Part shown: positions 1 through 8,596 of the stretch, piece after piece
Layout of the letters: the number at the start of each line of letters is the position of its first letter
Numbering within the stretch: position 1 is the stretch's first letter
Made by a program: the position numbers and the translations under genes
Notes under the pieces: generated by a model
Told to the model about the DNA's origin: nothing
Database searches by the model: none
The model's input: the letters and a program-made list of their open reading frames with translations, nothing else
NCBI GenBank assembly: GCA_963974645.1
Contig: CAXBEA010000003.1
Coordinates: forward strand, 17,920-81,919
Length of the DNA stretch: 64,000 bases
From: Motiliproteus sp963974645
Lineage (GTDB): Bacteria; Pseudomonadota; Gammaproteobacteria; Pseudomonadales; Balneatricaceae
Reading direction: 5' to 3'

Positions 1-1
1 A

Positions 2-769
2 GATGCGCTGCCAGTGCCCGGCGGTATCGCCCACGTACTCCTGACTATCGATAGCAGCGAACCGCCCGTTGCTTATTTTGGCGAACACCGCTTACTAATA
101 AAAAGCACAGTAGGAACCCAATACCAACAACAGGCTCCTTGGTTAGCTCTGGTGGGTATTTCGTTATCAACCCCTACAGGCAACCAGCAGATTAGCGTTG
201 ATAACCGAACATATGAATTTAAAGTAACGCCCAAGAAATATCGCGAGCAGCGACTGGTGATAAAAGACAAACGCAAGGTCAACCCCAACAAGCTGGATAT
301 GACGCGTATTAATACTGAAAAAAGTAGAATGCTTGGCGCGCTTGCAAGCTGGAGCGAACCTGAATCAACCACCACACGTTTTCAACGCCCGGTTCCCGGC
401 CCCTTCAGCAGCCCGTTTGGTCTACGTCGCTATTTCAATGATCAGCCGCGGAAACCTCATAGCGGCCTGGATATCGCAGCAGCCAAAGGCACCGCCATAC
501 AGGCACCTGCACCCGGCGTGGTCATGGACACAGGTGACTACTTTTTCAATGGCCGCAATATCATCCTTGACCATGGCCGGGGGTTAATCACCATGTATTC
601 GCATATGGAGCAAATCGATGTAGCCATCGGCGATCATGTCAGCACAGGCACCGTATTAGGCACTGTAGGCAACAGCGGCAGAGTTACCGGACCCCATCTG
701 CACTGGACGGTCAGCCTCAACAATGTCCGCGTAGACCCACTGCTTTTTTTAGTACCTGATCAACACTAA
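2..769 (+). CDS. M23 family metallopeptidase, 5' partial
   Basis: This is the C-terminal part of a peptidoglycan endopeptidase of the LytM/M23 zinc family, which acts in the periplasm on peptide crosslinks. The reading frame is open back to base 2, where the codons read DALP before VPGG, so the GTG at 14 is not the true start. The start and any signal peptide lie outside the window. An N-terminal beta-rich region is followed by the catalytic domain with the motif HSGLD (zinc-binding His and Asp), then SH at about 197 and HLH at about 228-230, counting from codon 14. All M23 metal ligands are therefore present and the domain looks active. The gene stands alone and is followed by the fklB promoter. 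Confidence 0.9.
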   Translation, partial: DALPVPGGIAHVLLTIDSSEPPVAYFGEHRLLIKSTVGTQYQQQAPWLALVGISLSTPTGNQQISVDNRTYEFKVTPKKYREQRLVIKDKRKVNPNKLDMTRINTEKSRMLGALASWSEPESTTTRFQRPVPGPFSSPFGLRRYFNDQPRKPHSGLDIAAAKGTAIQAPAPGVVMDTGDYFFNGRNIILDHGRGLITMYSHMEQIDVAIGDHVSTGTVLGTVGNSGRVTGPHLHWTVSLNNVRVDPLLFLVPDQH

Positions 770-832
770 ATCATCCAAGGATTACGCAACACCGGATCAG
801 TGCAGCCACTGACTCCCTTTCTTGGCCTCGAC

Positions 833-841
833 TGCTATAAT
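833..841 (+). promoter_or_regulatory. Extended -10 promoter of fklB
   Basis: The sequence TGCTATAAT contains a consensus TATAAT at 836-841 preceded by a TGn extension. No good -35 hexamer sits at the normal distance, which fits an extended -10 promoter. It lies 36 bases upstream of the fklB start. Confidence 0.55.
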
Positions 842-876
842 GGCCGCTTTTTTAACTCTCAAGAGTAGGTATACAG

Positions 877-1491
877 ATGAGTCAGATCGACAGTGTCGAA
901 CAGAAAGTTAGCTATGGTATTGGATTACAGATGGGGTCTCAGCTGCGCGAAAACAGCATTGAGGGTCTTGAGGTAGACCTAGTGCTTGAGGGCCTTCGGA
1001 CTGCGTTTTCCGGAGAGTCTGCAAGCGTATCTAACGAAGATCTGCAAGCCGCGTTTAGCGCTCTGAATGAAAGGCGTCAAGCTGCCGCTGAAGCCAATGC
1101 GGGCGCTGCAGAAGCTGAAGGACTCAGTTATCTAGCAGAAAACGCTCTGCGCGAAGCTGTAACAGTTACAGACTCTGGGCTGCAATACGAAGTTCTTGTC
1201 GAAGGCAGCGGTGCCAAGCCCAGCGCTAGCTCAACGGTACGTACCCATTACCATGGAACCTTTATCGACGGCCGCATCTTCGACAGCTCAGTCGATCGCA
1301 ACCAACCAGCAGAGTTCCCTGTCGGCGGCGTAATCGCGGGCTGGACTGAAGCATTACAGATGATGGGCGTAGGTTCCAAGTGGCGCCTGGTGGTCCCATC
1401 GAAGCTAGGCTACGGCGCTCAGGGCGCTGGTGGATCTATCCCTCCACACTGCACCCTAGTATTCGAAGTTGAATTACTAGACATCCTCTAA
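877..1491 (+). CDS. fklB: FKBP-type peptidyl-prolyl cis-trans isomerase (FklB/FkpA type)
   Basis: This protein catalyses proline isomerisation and assists protein folding. It has 204 residues, the usual length for FklB. The first ~95 residues form the helical FKBP_N dimerisation region, beginning with a VSYGIGLQMG segment typical of the family. The FKBP_C domain covers about 110-204, with VRTHYHGTFIDGRIFDSS and the conserved end in which GSIPPHCTLVFEVELL can be read. I see no signal peptide, so the cytoplasmic FklB form is more likely than periplasmic FkpA. The ATG has an AAGAG-type ribosome site upstream. The esterase gene follows after 24 bases and may be cotranscribed. Confidence 0.93.
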   Translation: MSQIDSVEQKVSYGIGLQMGSQLRENSIEGLEVDLVLEGLRTAFSGESASVSNEDLQAAFSALNERRQAAAEANAGAAEAEGLSYLAENALREAVTVTDSGLQYEVLVEGSGAKPSASSTVRTHYHGTFIDGRIFDSSVDRNQPAEFPVGGVIAGWTEALQMMGVGSKWRLVVPSKLGYGAQGAGGSIPPHCTLVFEVELLDIL

Positions 1492-1515
1492 GAAAAACTG
1501 CGGAACTAATCACGC

Positions 1516-2295
1516 ATGCAACTGCACGCAAAATGCTATGGCGATCAGAACAATGCCCCCCTAGTCATTCTGCATGGGCTATTTGGTAGCCTGGACAACT
1601 GGGCAGGACAATCAAACGTATTGGCCGATCACTACCAGGTCTGGGCGCTTGATCTTCGCAATCATGGCCGTTCTGACTGGGATAGCGAAACCTCCTACAG
1701 GGCCATGAGCGATGACTTGCTACAGTTCATCGATGACAAGGGGTTTGCCAAGATTCTGCTCCTTGGTCACTCGATGGGCGGTAAAGTTGCGATGCAGTTT
1801 GCACTCGATTATCCGCAGCGGGTAGAAAAACTGATCGTGGTGGATATTGCTCCTGTGCTTTATCCACCCCATCATAATGACGTATTTAACGGATTGAACT
1901 CGGTAAACCTGAGCATTCTAGGCTCTCGCAGAGATGCCGATTTGCAATTAGCCTCCTTTATCCCCACCTCCTCCGTACGCCAATTTTTATTGAAAAACCT
2001 CTACCGCAACGGCGATGAGTTTGCCTGGCGGATGAATCTTAAGGCGCTCGAGTCTGGTTATGAAAAGATAGCCGCTGCACCTAGGCCTCTAAGAGCAGAT
2101 ACTTTTTATTCGGGTCCAACCCTGTTTATCAAGGGCGAGCTGTCTGATTACATCCAACCCATTCACCGCGAAGCTATCTCAGGATTATTCCCGAACGCGG
2201 AAGCCCGTATCATGCAGGGTGTTGGTCATTGGCCGCATGCAGAAAAACCCAAAGCGTTTAACACCCTGATTACGCGTTTTTTAGCCAAAGACTGA
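1516..2295 (+). CDS. Alpha/beta-fold hydrolase, YbfF-like esterase
   Basis: The protein is a 259-residue serine hydrolase similar to the acyl-CoA/short-chain esterase YbfF. HGLFGS at about 20-25 forms the oxyanion loop, GHSMGG at about 84-89 carries the nucleophilic Ser, and VGHWPHAEKP near the C-terminus carries the catalytic His. There is no signal peptide, so it is cytoplasmic. It starts 24 bases after fklB on the same strand. The natural substrate cannot be read from the sequence; other alpha/beta hydrolases such as lipases share the fold, but the DLRNHGRSDWD segment matches the YbfF group well. Confidence 0.88.
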   Translation: MQLHAKCYGDQNNAPLVILHGLFGSLDNWAGQSNVLADHYQVWALDLRNHGRSDWDSETSYRAMSDDLLQFIDDKGFAKILLLGHSMGGKVAMQFALDYPQRVEKLIVVDIAPVLYPPHHNDVFNGLNSVNLSILGSRRDADLQLASFIPTSSVRQFLLKNLYRNGDEFAWRMNLKALESGYEKIAAAPRPLRADTFYSGPTLFIKGELSDYIQPIHREAISGLFPNAEARIMQGVGHWPHAEKPKAFNTLITRFLAKD

Positions 2296-2349
2296 GGCAG
2301 CCTTAGTGGCGGTTAATCGCAATAGTTGTATAGATTGGTTGGGGCTATT

Positions 2350-3351
2350 TTAGGCTTTAGTATCGACGAGGGTTCCCTGCAGCAGGCTTCCAGGGTCAAC
2401 TTGACCTGTTTCAATCAACTGCTGCTGAACCTGTTGAATGCGCAAATTGAGCTCAGCCATCTCTTGGGCAAACTCTAATTGCTTTTGCTGAATACGTGCT
2501 TGGCGTCTCTGCAATTCATCCTGATTCTGCTGAAACCCAGAAACCTTAGGCTCTTGCTGCTCCGCATCCCTTTCCTCTTTTTTCATTTCTGAAGCTTCGT
2601 CGGTTGCCAGCCGCTGTGCATTCGCAGTTTGTTCTGACCGAGCTTGCTCAGAGCTGTTCGGCTCTAGCTGCGAATTACCTTGGAAGCGACTACTTGCTTC
2701 TTCTGACGCTTGCTGCTCATTCCGATTCAGCTCAGCCTGGGCGTCAATTAGCTGCGCTCTCGCCTGTGCCGCGACCCGCAGGTCTTGCGATGAAGGGTTT
2801 GCTGGAGCTAGCGCAGCCTTCAGCACCGTTCGCGCATTTTGAATACTTGTTACAGGATCTCCAGCCCTTGAGGTATCGATACTTACCTCGCCCCCGGTGG
2901 CGTATAACTGACCATCGGGGCCACGGGTGTAACTGTAACTCGGCGCGCCCGTTAACCCGCCGCCTGCAGCCGCATGCGCTGCCTCATGATCTCTGACTTC
3001 TCGATCAATTTGAGCCAGTCGGTTAACTTGGGTTTGAACCTGCGGTTCCGATTGGGATGATGGTTTGACAGATTGCGCAGAGGAGGACACTGAAGCAGGG
3101 TTAGCTGGGCCAGTTTTTTGCGCTCTGGTTTGGGTTCTGTTGTCGGCCTGAGTTAACTTTTCAGGATTAAGAGGGTCATTAACGCGGCTTGTAGATTTTA
3201 AACCCGGATCAGAGTTGATCTGTATAGCTGGGGCTTTATTTGAGGAAATTACTGGCGATTGAGAGACAGAACTCTGTCCAGGCTCCAGGGTTGCAGCCTG
3301 TGGTTGCCGCTGAACAGAATTCAACGTTATGTGGTTATTACCAACATTCAT
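2350..3351 (-). CDS. Putative metalloprotease of the SprA-related family (CJM1_0395-like)
   Basis: The 333-residue protein has a Gln/Ser/Pro-rich N-terminal third, then a conserved core starting near residue 108. The core contains HEAAH at 122-126 (a zincin-like HExxH variant), GGLTGAPSYSY, a GPDGQLYATGGEV segment and an Ala-rich helical region. The C-terminal ~120 residues are Gln/Glu-rich and probably coiled coil. This core is the family annotated as a putative metalloprotease or SprA-related; protease activity is inferred from the motif only. No signal peptide is evident. A small Ser-rich protein lies just upstream on the same strand and may be its partner. Confidence 0.8.
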   Translation of the reverse strand: MNVGNNHITLNSVQRQPQAATLEPGQSSVSQSPVISSNKAPAIQINSDPGLKSTSRVNDPLNPEKLTQADNRTQTRAQKTGPANPASVSSSAQSVKPSSQSEPQVQTQVNRLAQIDREVRDHEAAHAAAGGGLTGAPSYSYTRGPDGQLYATGGEVSIDTSRAGDPVTSIQNARTVLKAALAPANPSSQDLRVAAQARAQLIDAQAELNRNEQQASEEASSRFQGNSQLEPNSSEQARSEQTANAQRLATDEASEMKKEERDAEQQEPKVSGFQQNQDELQRRQARIQQKQLEFAQEMAELNLRIQQVQQQLIETGQVDPGSLLQGTLVDTKA

Positions 3352-3441
3352 CCTGAATTCCTCGTCCGAACACCCGGAAGAGACTATCTACTGAAAAACA
3401 CTACTAGCCAAACACTCGAACCCTCAAAAACCAAGCTGTCT

Positions 3442-3741
3442 TTAAGCTGTAGTGTCGATATTTAATCCCAGCGAGGTGCCTAGAGTCTCATCGGCTGCTG
3501 TCACTACTTTGGTTTGGATTGCAGCCTCTTGTTTAGGCGCAGTAACCTGATCCAAACTTTGGGCAGCAGGTTGAACCGCTGCACTGCTTCCGGAACTACC
3601 TGTTACCTGAGTGCCATCATCAGGCGACTGCACACCAGCAACCGAGTTTGGTTCTTTACGAGATCCATCTATATTCTGTGAACTACCACTAAGAATAATT
3701 TGGGCCGAGGCTGAAAAGGATGGAATTTGCATGTCGAACAC
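3442..3741 (-). CDS. Small Ser/Gln/Ala-rich hypothetical protein
   Basis: This 99-residue protein has no recognisable catalytic domain. The body is low complexity (Ser, Gln, Ala, Thr), and it ends in a compact segment, DETLGTSLGLNIDTTA, that looks like a short conserved tail. It lies 90 bases upstream of the SprA-related gene on the same strand and shares its compositional style, so the two may form a unit. The ATG at 3741 is preceded by a GAGGTG sequence on the minus strand, a good ribosome site. A relation to small putative motility proteins with similar tails is possible but weak. Confidence 0.55.
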   Translation of the reverse strand: MFDMQIPSFSASAQIILSGSSQNIDGSRKEPNSVAGVQSPDDGTQVTGSSGSSAAVQPAAQSLDQVTAPKQEAAIQTKVVTAADETLGTSLGLNIDTTA

Positions 3742-3793
3742 CTCATATATCCACTACAACTGCTCGGAGTATACGCCTTGATGCAAGAACAGT

Positions 3794-4489
3794 TCAATTT
3801 TTGTCCAACAAATAACCCAAGGATCCTGCAAAAGCATGCGCTGCATCATATATACAACCGCCATCTAGGTACGGAATTTCGGCCAACAACGGTGCTCTAA
3901 GCAAGAATTTAAGCGTATCTAAATTCTCTGGATAACAACTCATTTCCGGATCGATTTTATTAGCCACCCAGCCAGCCAAAGTAAGCCCATCTGCCGCAAT
4001 GGCCTCGGCAGTCAGTAACGCGTGATTAAGGCAACCCAGCCGCATACCTACTACCAGAATTACAGGCAACTTGAGCTCTTTGGCAAGGTCGGCCAGGGTT
4101 TCACTTCGATTTAGCGGCACCCGCCAGCCCCCGGCACCTTCTACAAGCACCAGCTCGGCGGGTGTCATAAGCGCGCCCCTGCAATAACCGGCTAAGCGAC
4201 TGACGGTTATATTTTTCCCTTCTCGCTGCGCGGCTAGATGTGGCGCAATGGGCTCCTGCAATAACACAGGATTTACCTGAGCATAGCTAAGCGGGACCGA
4301 GCTATGCTGCATCAGCAGCAAGGCATCTTCGTTGCACCTGTCTGTCGTCGATTCGATCACCCCGGCCGCGATAGGCTTAAGTCCAAAACAACGTGCCCCC
4401 GCGTCCTGTGCAGCCTGTAATAGCGCTGCAGCTGCAAACGACTTACCGACATCAGTGTCAGTGCCTGTAATAAAATAACTCCGTGCCAC
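3794..4489 (-). CDS. bioD: Dethiobiotin synthase BioD
   Basis: BioD closes the ureido ring of biotin: ATP-dependent carboxylation of 7,8-diaminopelargonate to dethiobiotin. The 231-residue protein begins with the P-loop ITGTDTDVGKS at about 7-17, the signature of the family. LKPIAAGV and VEGAGGWRVPL supply the substrate and phosphate-binding segments. It is the last gene of the leftward bio operon, 100 bases after bioC. That gap is the largest in the operon and could hold a secondary promoter or a processing site. Confidence 0.96.
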   Translation of the reverse strand: MARSYFITGTDTDVGKSFAAAALLQAAQDAGARCFGLKPIAAGVIESTTDRCNEDALLLMQHSSVPLSYAQVNPVLLQEPIAPHLAAQREGKNITVSRLAGYCRGALMTPAELVLVEGAGGWRVPLNRSETLADLAKELKLPVILVVGMRLGCLNHALLTAEAIAADGLTLAGWVANKIDPEMSCYPENLDTLKFLLRAPLLAEIPYLDGGCIYDAAHAFAGSLGYLLDKN

Positions 4490-4589
4490 TATCGCCTCAC
4501 CTGTGTTGCTAAAAATTCGACCTAATCAATAAAACTCAACCCTTCGATCAAACCAAACTCTTCCTTAAACCCCGGCCTACTCAACACCT

Positions 4590-5399
4590 TTAGAGGCGCC
4601 GAAGGCGGTAGTAAAAGACTTGATAGGTAGCGGGTATTTTACCCTGGTCATCCCGGAGCCTCTCATAGGCAGTGCGAAATGCTTTAACCCGTTGACGACC
4701 AGAAAGACTGGTCTGACGGCCAGGATTAAGGTTATGAGCGCCCAAGTCTTTCAGCTCATCTGTCAGCTGTTTGAGCTGGTCAAACTGCAACACTATCCGT
4801 TGCTGCTCAAACACTTCGATCTCAAACAGCGATCCCAGCAGATATTCAAGACGCTGTTGTGATAGGAACTGGTTTACATGCTGGTACTGATCTACCGCAG
4901 CCCAAGCCTGACGTAATTCGTTTAACGTATCCGGACCCAGGGTCGCAATTAATACGCTACCCCCGGGGCGCAGGGTCCGAGCCAGCTCGGCGAACAGCTG
5001 GTCAGGGTTCTGGCACCATTGAATCGCCAGGCTGCTAAATACGCCATCCAGACAGCTCTCTGCCAACGGCAGCTGCTCTGCATCAGCACAGAGATAATTA
5101 ATATCGGGATGCGGACGAGCGCTTCGGGCAAAATCGAGCATCCCTTGCGCCAAGTCTAGAGCGACCACACGAGTACCGGGCAGCTGGGCCAACGGCAAAG
5201 AAAAATACCCAGTCCCTGAACCCAGATCGAGCAGCTGGCCACGCCAATTATCCGGCCTAAGTTGCAGCAATTTCCCACCCACTTGGCGCTGCAAGCCAGC
5301 AACCGAATCGTAACTTGGCGCGGCCCGACTGAAGGAACCCGCCACGAGCTTTTTATTGATAACCTCATCAGGGGCGGATGCTAGGGCAGTGTCAGCCAT
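4590..5399 (-). CDS. bioC: Malonyl-ACP O-methyltransferase BioC
   Basis: BioC methylates the free carboxyl of malonyl-ACP with SAM, disguising it so that fatty acid synthesis can build pimeloyl-ACP methyl ester. The protein has 269 residues. The N-terminal FSRAAPSYD segment is typical of BioC, and LLDLGSGTGYF at about 57-67 is SAM motif I, followed by a VVALDLAQGML motif II. The start overlaps the bioH stop by 8 bases, indicating translational coupling. Confidence 0.95.
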   Translation of the reverse strand: MADTALASAPDEVINKKLVAGSFSRAAPSYDSVAGLQRQVGGKLLQLRPDNWRGQLLDLGSGTGYFSLPLAQLPGTRVVALDLAQGMLDFARSARPHPDINYLCADAEQLPLAESCLDGVFSSLAIQWCQNPDQLFAELARTLRPGGSVLIATLGPDTLNELRQAWAAVDQYQHVNQFLSQQRLEYLLGSLFEIEVFEQQRIVLQFDQLKQLTDELKDLGAHNLNPGRQTSLSGRQRVKAFRTAYERLRDDQGKIPATYQVFYYRLRRL

Positions 5400-6177
5400 C
5401 AGCCAGCTCCCTAACCCAATCGTTGATCACCTGAGTTACCACGGGCTCAGAGTTGATAAAAGGGACATGCCCCGCATCGGCCAGCAGATGTGCATGATTT
5501 CTGAGGAGTTCAGATTGCGAAACGGCGCCCGGAACCAAGGCATCATTATCAGCAAATAAAAATAATCGGGGGACGCTTAATTCTGCAAATAACGATCGAT
5601 AATCATCCGCCAACAGCGCTAAAGATTCAGACAGCCTAGAGGCGCCAGCAACCGACTCGGCGATGATCGGTTTGAGTCTGCGCAGCAACGCACGAGCATC
5701 TGGATCACCCTGCCCTTGCAGCATCGCAAATCGAGTCAGCGTTTTCTGTGGATTCAACGCCAGCGAATCCTGAAAAGAATTGAAGGTTTCTGCCAGCATC
5801 GCCTCGGGCCAGTCCGGCCGTTGTACAAAACAGGGGCTGGTCGAAATCGTGATCAAGCCAGAGACCTTCTCAGAACAGCGCTGGGCTATCTGCGCAGCAA
5901 CAAGGCCACCCAGCGACCAGCCAAGCCAGAGCGCCGACGCTGTCAATCTAGGAGTGATCTGTTCCACGATCAGGTCTGCCAAAGTATCCAGCCGGTAGGG
6001 TTGATCACCAGCAAAGCTGCTCTTTCCCAACCCCGGAAGGTCCACAGTAATGACCTGATATTCCCGTTCCAGAACGGGAAGCCAGCCCTGCCAGATCGCA
6101 CTCGACATACCCCACCCATGCAGCAAGATCAGCGCTGGTGCATCATGACGGCCCGATTGCTGGATATATAGGCTCAT
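5392..6177 (-). CDS. bioH: Pimeloyl-ACP methyl ester carboxylesterase BioH
   Basis: BioH removes the methyl group from pimeloyl-ACP methyl ester, ending the chain-building stage of biotin synthesis. This 261-residue alpha/beta hydrolase shows LHGWGM at about 19-24 (oxyanion loop), GWSLGG with the nucleophile Ser88, and DAGHVPFINS carrying the catalytic His near residue 238. Position between bioF and bioC, with a 4-base overlap with the bioF stop, supports the assignment over a generic esterase. Confidence 0.94.
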   Translation of the reverse strand: MSLYIQQSGRHDAPALILLHGWGMSSAIWQGWLPVLEREYQVITVDLPGLGKSSFAGDQPYRLDTLADLIVEQITPRLTASALWLGWSLGGLVAAQIAQRCSEKVSGLITISTSPCFVQRPDWPEAMLAETFNSFQDSLALNPQKTLTRFAMLQGQGDPDARALLRRLKPIIAESVAGASRLSESLALLADDYRSLFAELSVPRLFLFADNDALVPGAVSQSELLRNHAHLLADAGHVPFINSEPVVTQVINDWVRELADG

Positions 6178-7415
6178 CGAGCGGGATCTCCAAGCCCTTC
6201 AGCAGCTAATTCTGCATCAACCCCAGCATTCATAACTGGGTGCATCCCGACATCGCTGATAGCTTCTGCCAGCGCCAGCAACAATCGATCCACTTGCTGA
6301 TGGCTGTGCGCGGCACTCAGCGTCACCCGCAACCGAGCGCTGCCATCAGCAACGGTTGGGGGACGAATAGCGGTGACAAAAATACCCCGCCGCTCCAACG
6401 CGGCGCTCAGTGCTAGCGCCTTGGCAGAACTGCCCACTTTGATCGGCTGAATCGGGGTTTGCGAATCCATCAATTCCAAACCGAGTTGTAGCGCGCCCTG
6501 ACGAAACCGCTGAATCAGTTGCGCTAGGTGCTCACGAAGGTGTTGACCCTGTTGAATCAATCGCAGCGAGACCAGAGTCGCAGCGGCGACTGCCGGTGGC
6601 ATCGCGGTGGTGTAAATATAACTGCGAGCGAATTGTATCAAGGTCTCGATCAGCTCCTCAGAACCTGCAACAAAGGCTCCCGAGGTTCCAAAGCCTTTAC
6701 CCAGGGTTCCCATAAGTACAGGAACTTGCTCCAGGCTCAAGCCTAGATGTTCGATGCAACCCGCACCTGTAGAACCCAGACAGCCAAAACCATGAGCATC
6801 GTCGACCATTAGCCAGCCACCTTGCTGTTGGGTGACTACACTGAGTTCTCGCAAGGGTGCCAGATCGCCATCCATGCTGAACACACCGTCGGTCACGACC
6901 AGCTTGCGTCTAGCCTCGGTCCGCTGCATTTTTTTTCCCAGACTCTCAGGATCATTGTGCAGATAGCGCTGGAAGCGCGCACCGCTAAGCAAGCCGGCAT
7001 CGAGCAAGGAAGCATGGTTTAAGCGATCCTGAAACACCGCATCGCCTCGAGTAAGCAACGCGTTAACGGCACCCAAATTGGCCATATAGCCGGTCGAAAA
7101 CAGCAGCGCTCGAGGTCTGCCGGTAAACTCAGCCAACGCCTCTTCGAGCTGGTGGTGATGCTGACTATGGCCGTTAACCAGATGCGAGGCACCGCTGCCA
7201 ACGCCAAAGTCATTGGCGGCATCGCGAAAGGCCTGAATAACCTCGGGATGATTCGCTAACCCGAGATAATCATTGCTGCAGAAGGCCAGATACGACTTTC
7301 CTTCGACGGTGACTTCGGGTGCCTGGGCAGACTCCAACACCCGACGATAGCGGTACAGATCATCGCTTTTACGCTGTTTGAGTGCAGAGGCTAAGCCTTC
7401 GAAGCCGCTCATCAA
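6174..7415 (-). CDS. bioF: 8-amino-7-oxononanoate synthase BioF
   Basis: BioF is a PLP enzyme that condenses pimeloyl-ACP with L-alanine to give 8-amino-7-oxononanoate. The 413-residue protein carries CSNDYLGL at about 46-53, GSGASHLVNG, the VDDAHGFG Asp/His pair at about 204-211 and GTLGKGFG with the PLP-binding Lys240. The C-terminus has about 25 more residues than the most compact family members. Its start overlaps the bioB stop (ATGA-type, 4 bases), and the bioH start overlaps its own stop in the same way. Confidence 0.96.
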   Translation of the reverse strand: MMSGFEGLASALKQRKSDDLYRYRRVLESAQAPEVTVEGKSYLAFCSNDYLGLANHPEVIQAFRDAANDFGVGSGASHLVNGHSQHHHQLEEALAEFTGRPRALLFSTGYMANLGAVNALLTRGDAVFQDRLNHASLLDAGLLSGARFQRYLHNDPESLGKKMQRTEARRKLVVTDGVFSMDGDLAPLRELSVVTQQQGGWLMVDDAHGFGCLGSTGAGCIEHLGLSLEQVPVLMGTLGKGFGTSGAFVAGSEELIETLIQFARSYIYTTAMPPAVAAATLVSLRLIQQGQHLREHLAQLIQRFRQGALQLGLELMDSQTPIQPIKVGSSAKALALSAALERRGIFVTAIRPPTVADGSARLRVTLSAAHSHQQVDRLLLALAEAISDVGMHPVMNAGVDAELAAEGLGDPAR

Positions 7416-8476
7416 GCGCCAGCATCATAGAACATCGGATCGCCAGCAGCAGCCTGCTGGGTCTGTTGAATCTGCCCCAAAATCGCCTGTTCGTGTGCTT
7501 CGTCAGACGCATCTTCACGCTGCTCGGGGTTAATCCCCAGCTTGGCGAATAACTGTCGATCTGCATCCGTCTCCGGATTATCGGTGGTCAGTAGCTTCTC
7601 ACCGTAGAAAATCGAATTGGCACCCGCCATAAAGCAAAGTGCCTGCATCTGCTCGTTCATCGCCTGCCGTCCTGCCGACAGGCGCACGTGCGATTTAGGC
7701 ATCAAGATTCGAGCAACGGCGATAGTACGAATAAAATCAAAAGGCTCTAGATCCTCGACCTTCTCCAGCGGGGTACCTTCGACCTTGACCAGCATATTCA
7801 GGGGTACACTCTCGGGGTGATCGGGCATGTTTGCCAGTGTTAACAGCAGACCGATTCGATCCTGAAGCTGCTCACCCATCCCCATGATCCCACCGCAACA
7901 GACCTTCATCCCCGAGTTCCGGACATTCTGCAGGGTATCGAGACGATCCTGATAGGTGCGGGTGGTAATAATGCTGCCGTAATATTCGGCAGAGGTATCT
8001 AGATTGTGGTTATAGTAATCGAGCCCTGCTTCAGCCAGATCCGAGGCCTGCTTGTCATCGAGCATCCCCAGTGTCATACAGGCCTCCAGCCCCATCGACT
8101 TGACCCCCTGGATCATCTCGATCACATAGGGCATATCTTTGGCCCGCGGGCTACGCCAAGCAGCCCCCATGCAGAAACGGGTTGCCCCTTTAGCTTTGGC
8201 AGCCTCGGCTTCGCGCAGAACCTGTTTGACCTTCATCAACCGCTCGACTTCAAGATCGGTGCAATATTTTGAACTTTGCGGACAGTAGGCACAGTCTTCC
8301 GGGCAGGCACCGGTCTTAATCGACAACAGGGTGCTGACCTGCACCTGATTCGGGTCAAAGTGCTGCCGATGCACCATCTGAGCGTTGAACAGCAGGTCAT
8401 TAAAAGGTAGCTCGAACAGCGCCTGCACTTGATCGGCAGTCCAGTCATGACGGGGTGCGTCAGCAGGGTTGAACAT
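7412..8476 (-). CDS. bioB: Biotin synthase BioB
   Basis: BioB is the radical SAM enzyme that inserts sulfur into dethiobiotin. I place the start at the ATG at 8476, giving 354 residues, because TAGGAG lies 8 bases upstream and conserved BioB sequence starts just after; an upstream in-frame start at 8536 would add 20 unconserved residues. The CxxxCxxC cluster motif is CPEDCAYC (Cys58, 62, 65). Conserved stretches GMGE and LSAGR follow, with the auxiliary [2Fe-2S] ligands in the core. It is the first gene of the operon. No bioA (diaminopelargonate synthase) is present nearby. Confidence 0.96.
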   Translation of the reverse strand: MFNPADAPRHDWTADQVQALFELPFNDLLFNAQMVHRQHFDPNQVQVSTLLSIKTGACPEDCAYCPQSSKYCTDLEVERLMKVKQVLREAEAAKAKGATRFCMGAAWRSPRAKDMPYVIEMIQGVKSMGLEACMTLGMLDDKQASDLAEAGLDYYNHNLDTSAEYYGSIITTRTYQDRLDTLQNVRNSGMKVCCGGIMGMGEQLQDRIGLLLTLANMPDHPESVPLNMLVKVEGTPLEKVEDLEPFDFIRTIAVARILMPKSHVRLSAGRQAMNEQMQALCFMAGANSIFYGEKLLTTDNPETDADRQLFAKLGINPEQREDASDEAHEQAILGQIQQTQQAAAGDPMFYDAGA

Positions 8477-8565
8477 AGTCGTGCTCCTATAATAAACGTA
8501 CGCAGACCTTGCTGGATCTGGGCTAAACTGCCCCATACCAAAACATCAGGCCAAGGAAAGGCTCG

Positions 8566-8593
8566 ATTTTACCGACACGGATAATTCTGTCAA
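8566..8593 (-). promoter_or_regulatory. Promoter of the bio operon
   Basis: On the minus strand, a perfect TTGACA (8593-8588) is followed after 16 bases by TAAAAT (8571-8566). This would start transcription about 85 bases upstream of bioB. I looked for the BirA operator (paired TTGTAAACC-like half sites) between 8477 and 8597 and did not find a convincing one. The -35 element lies right next to the ComF-family start codon at 8597, so the two divergent genes may interfere or be co-controlled. Confidence 0.5.
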
Positions 8594-8596
8594 CTT

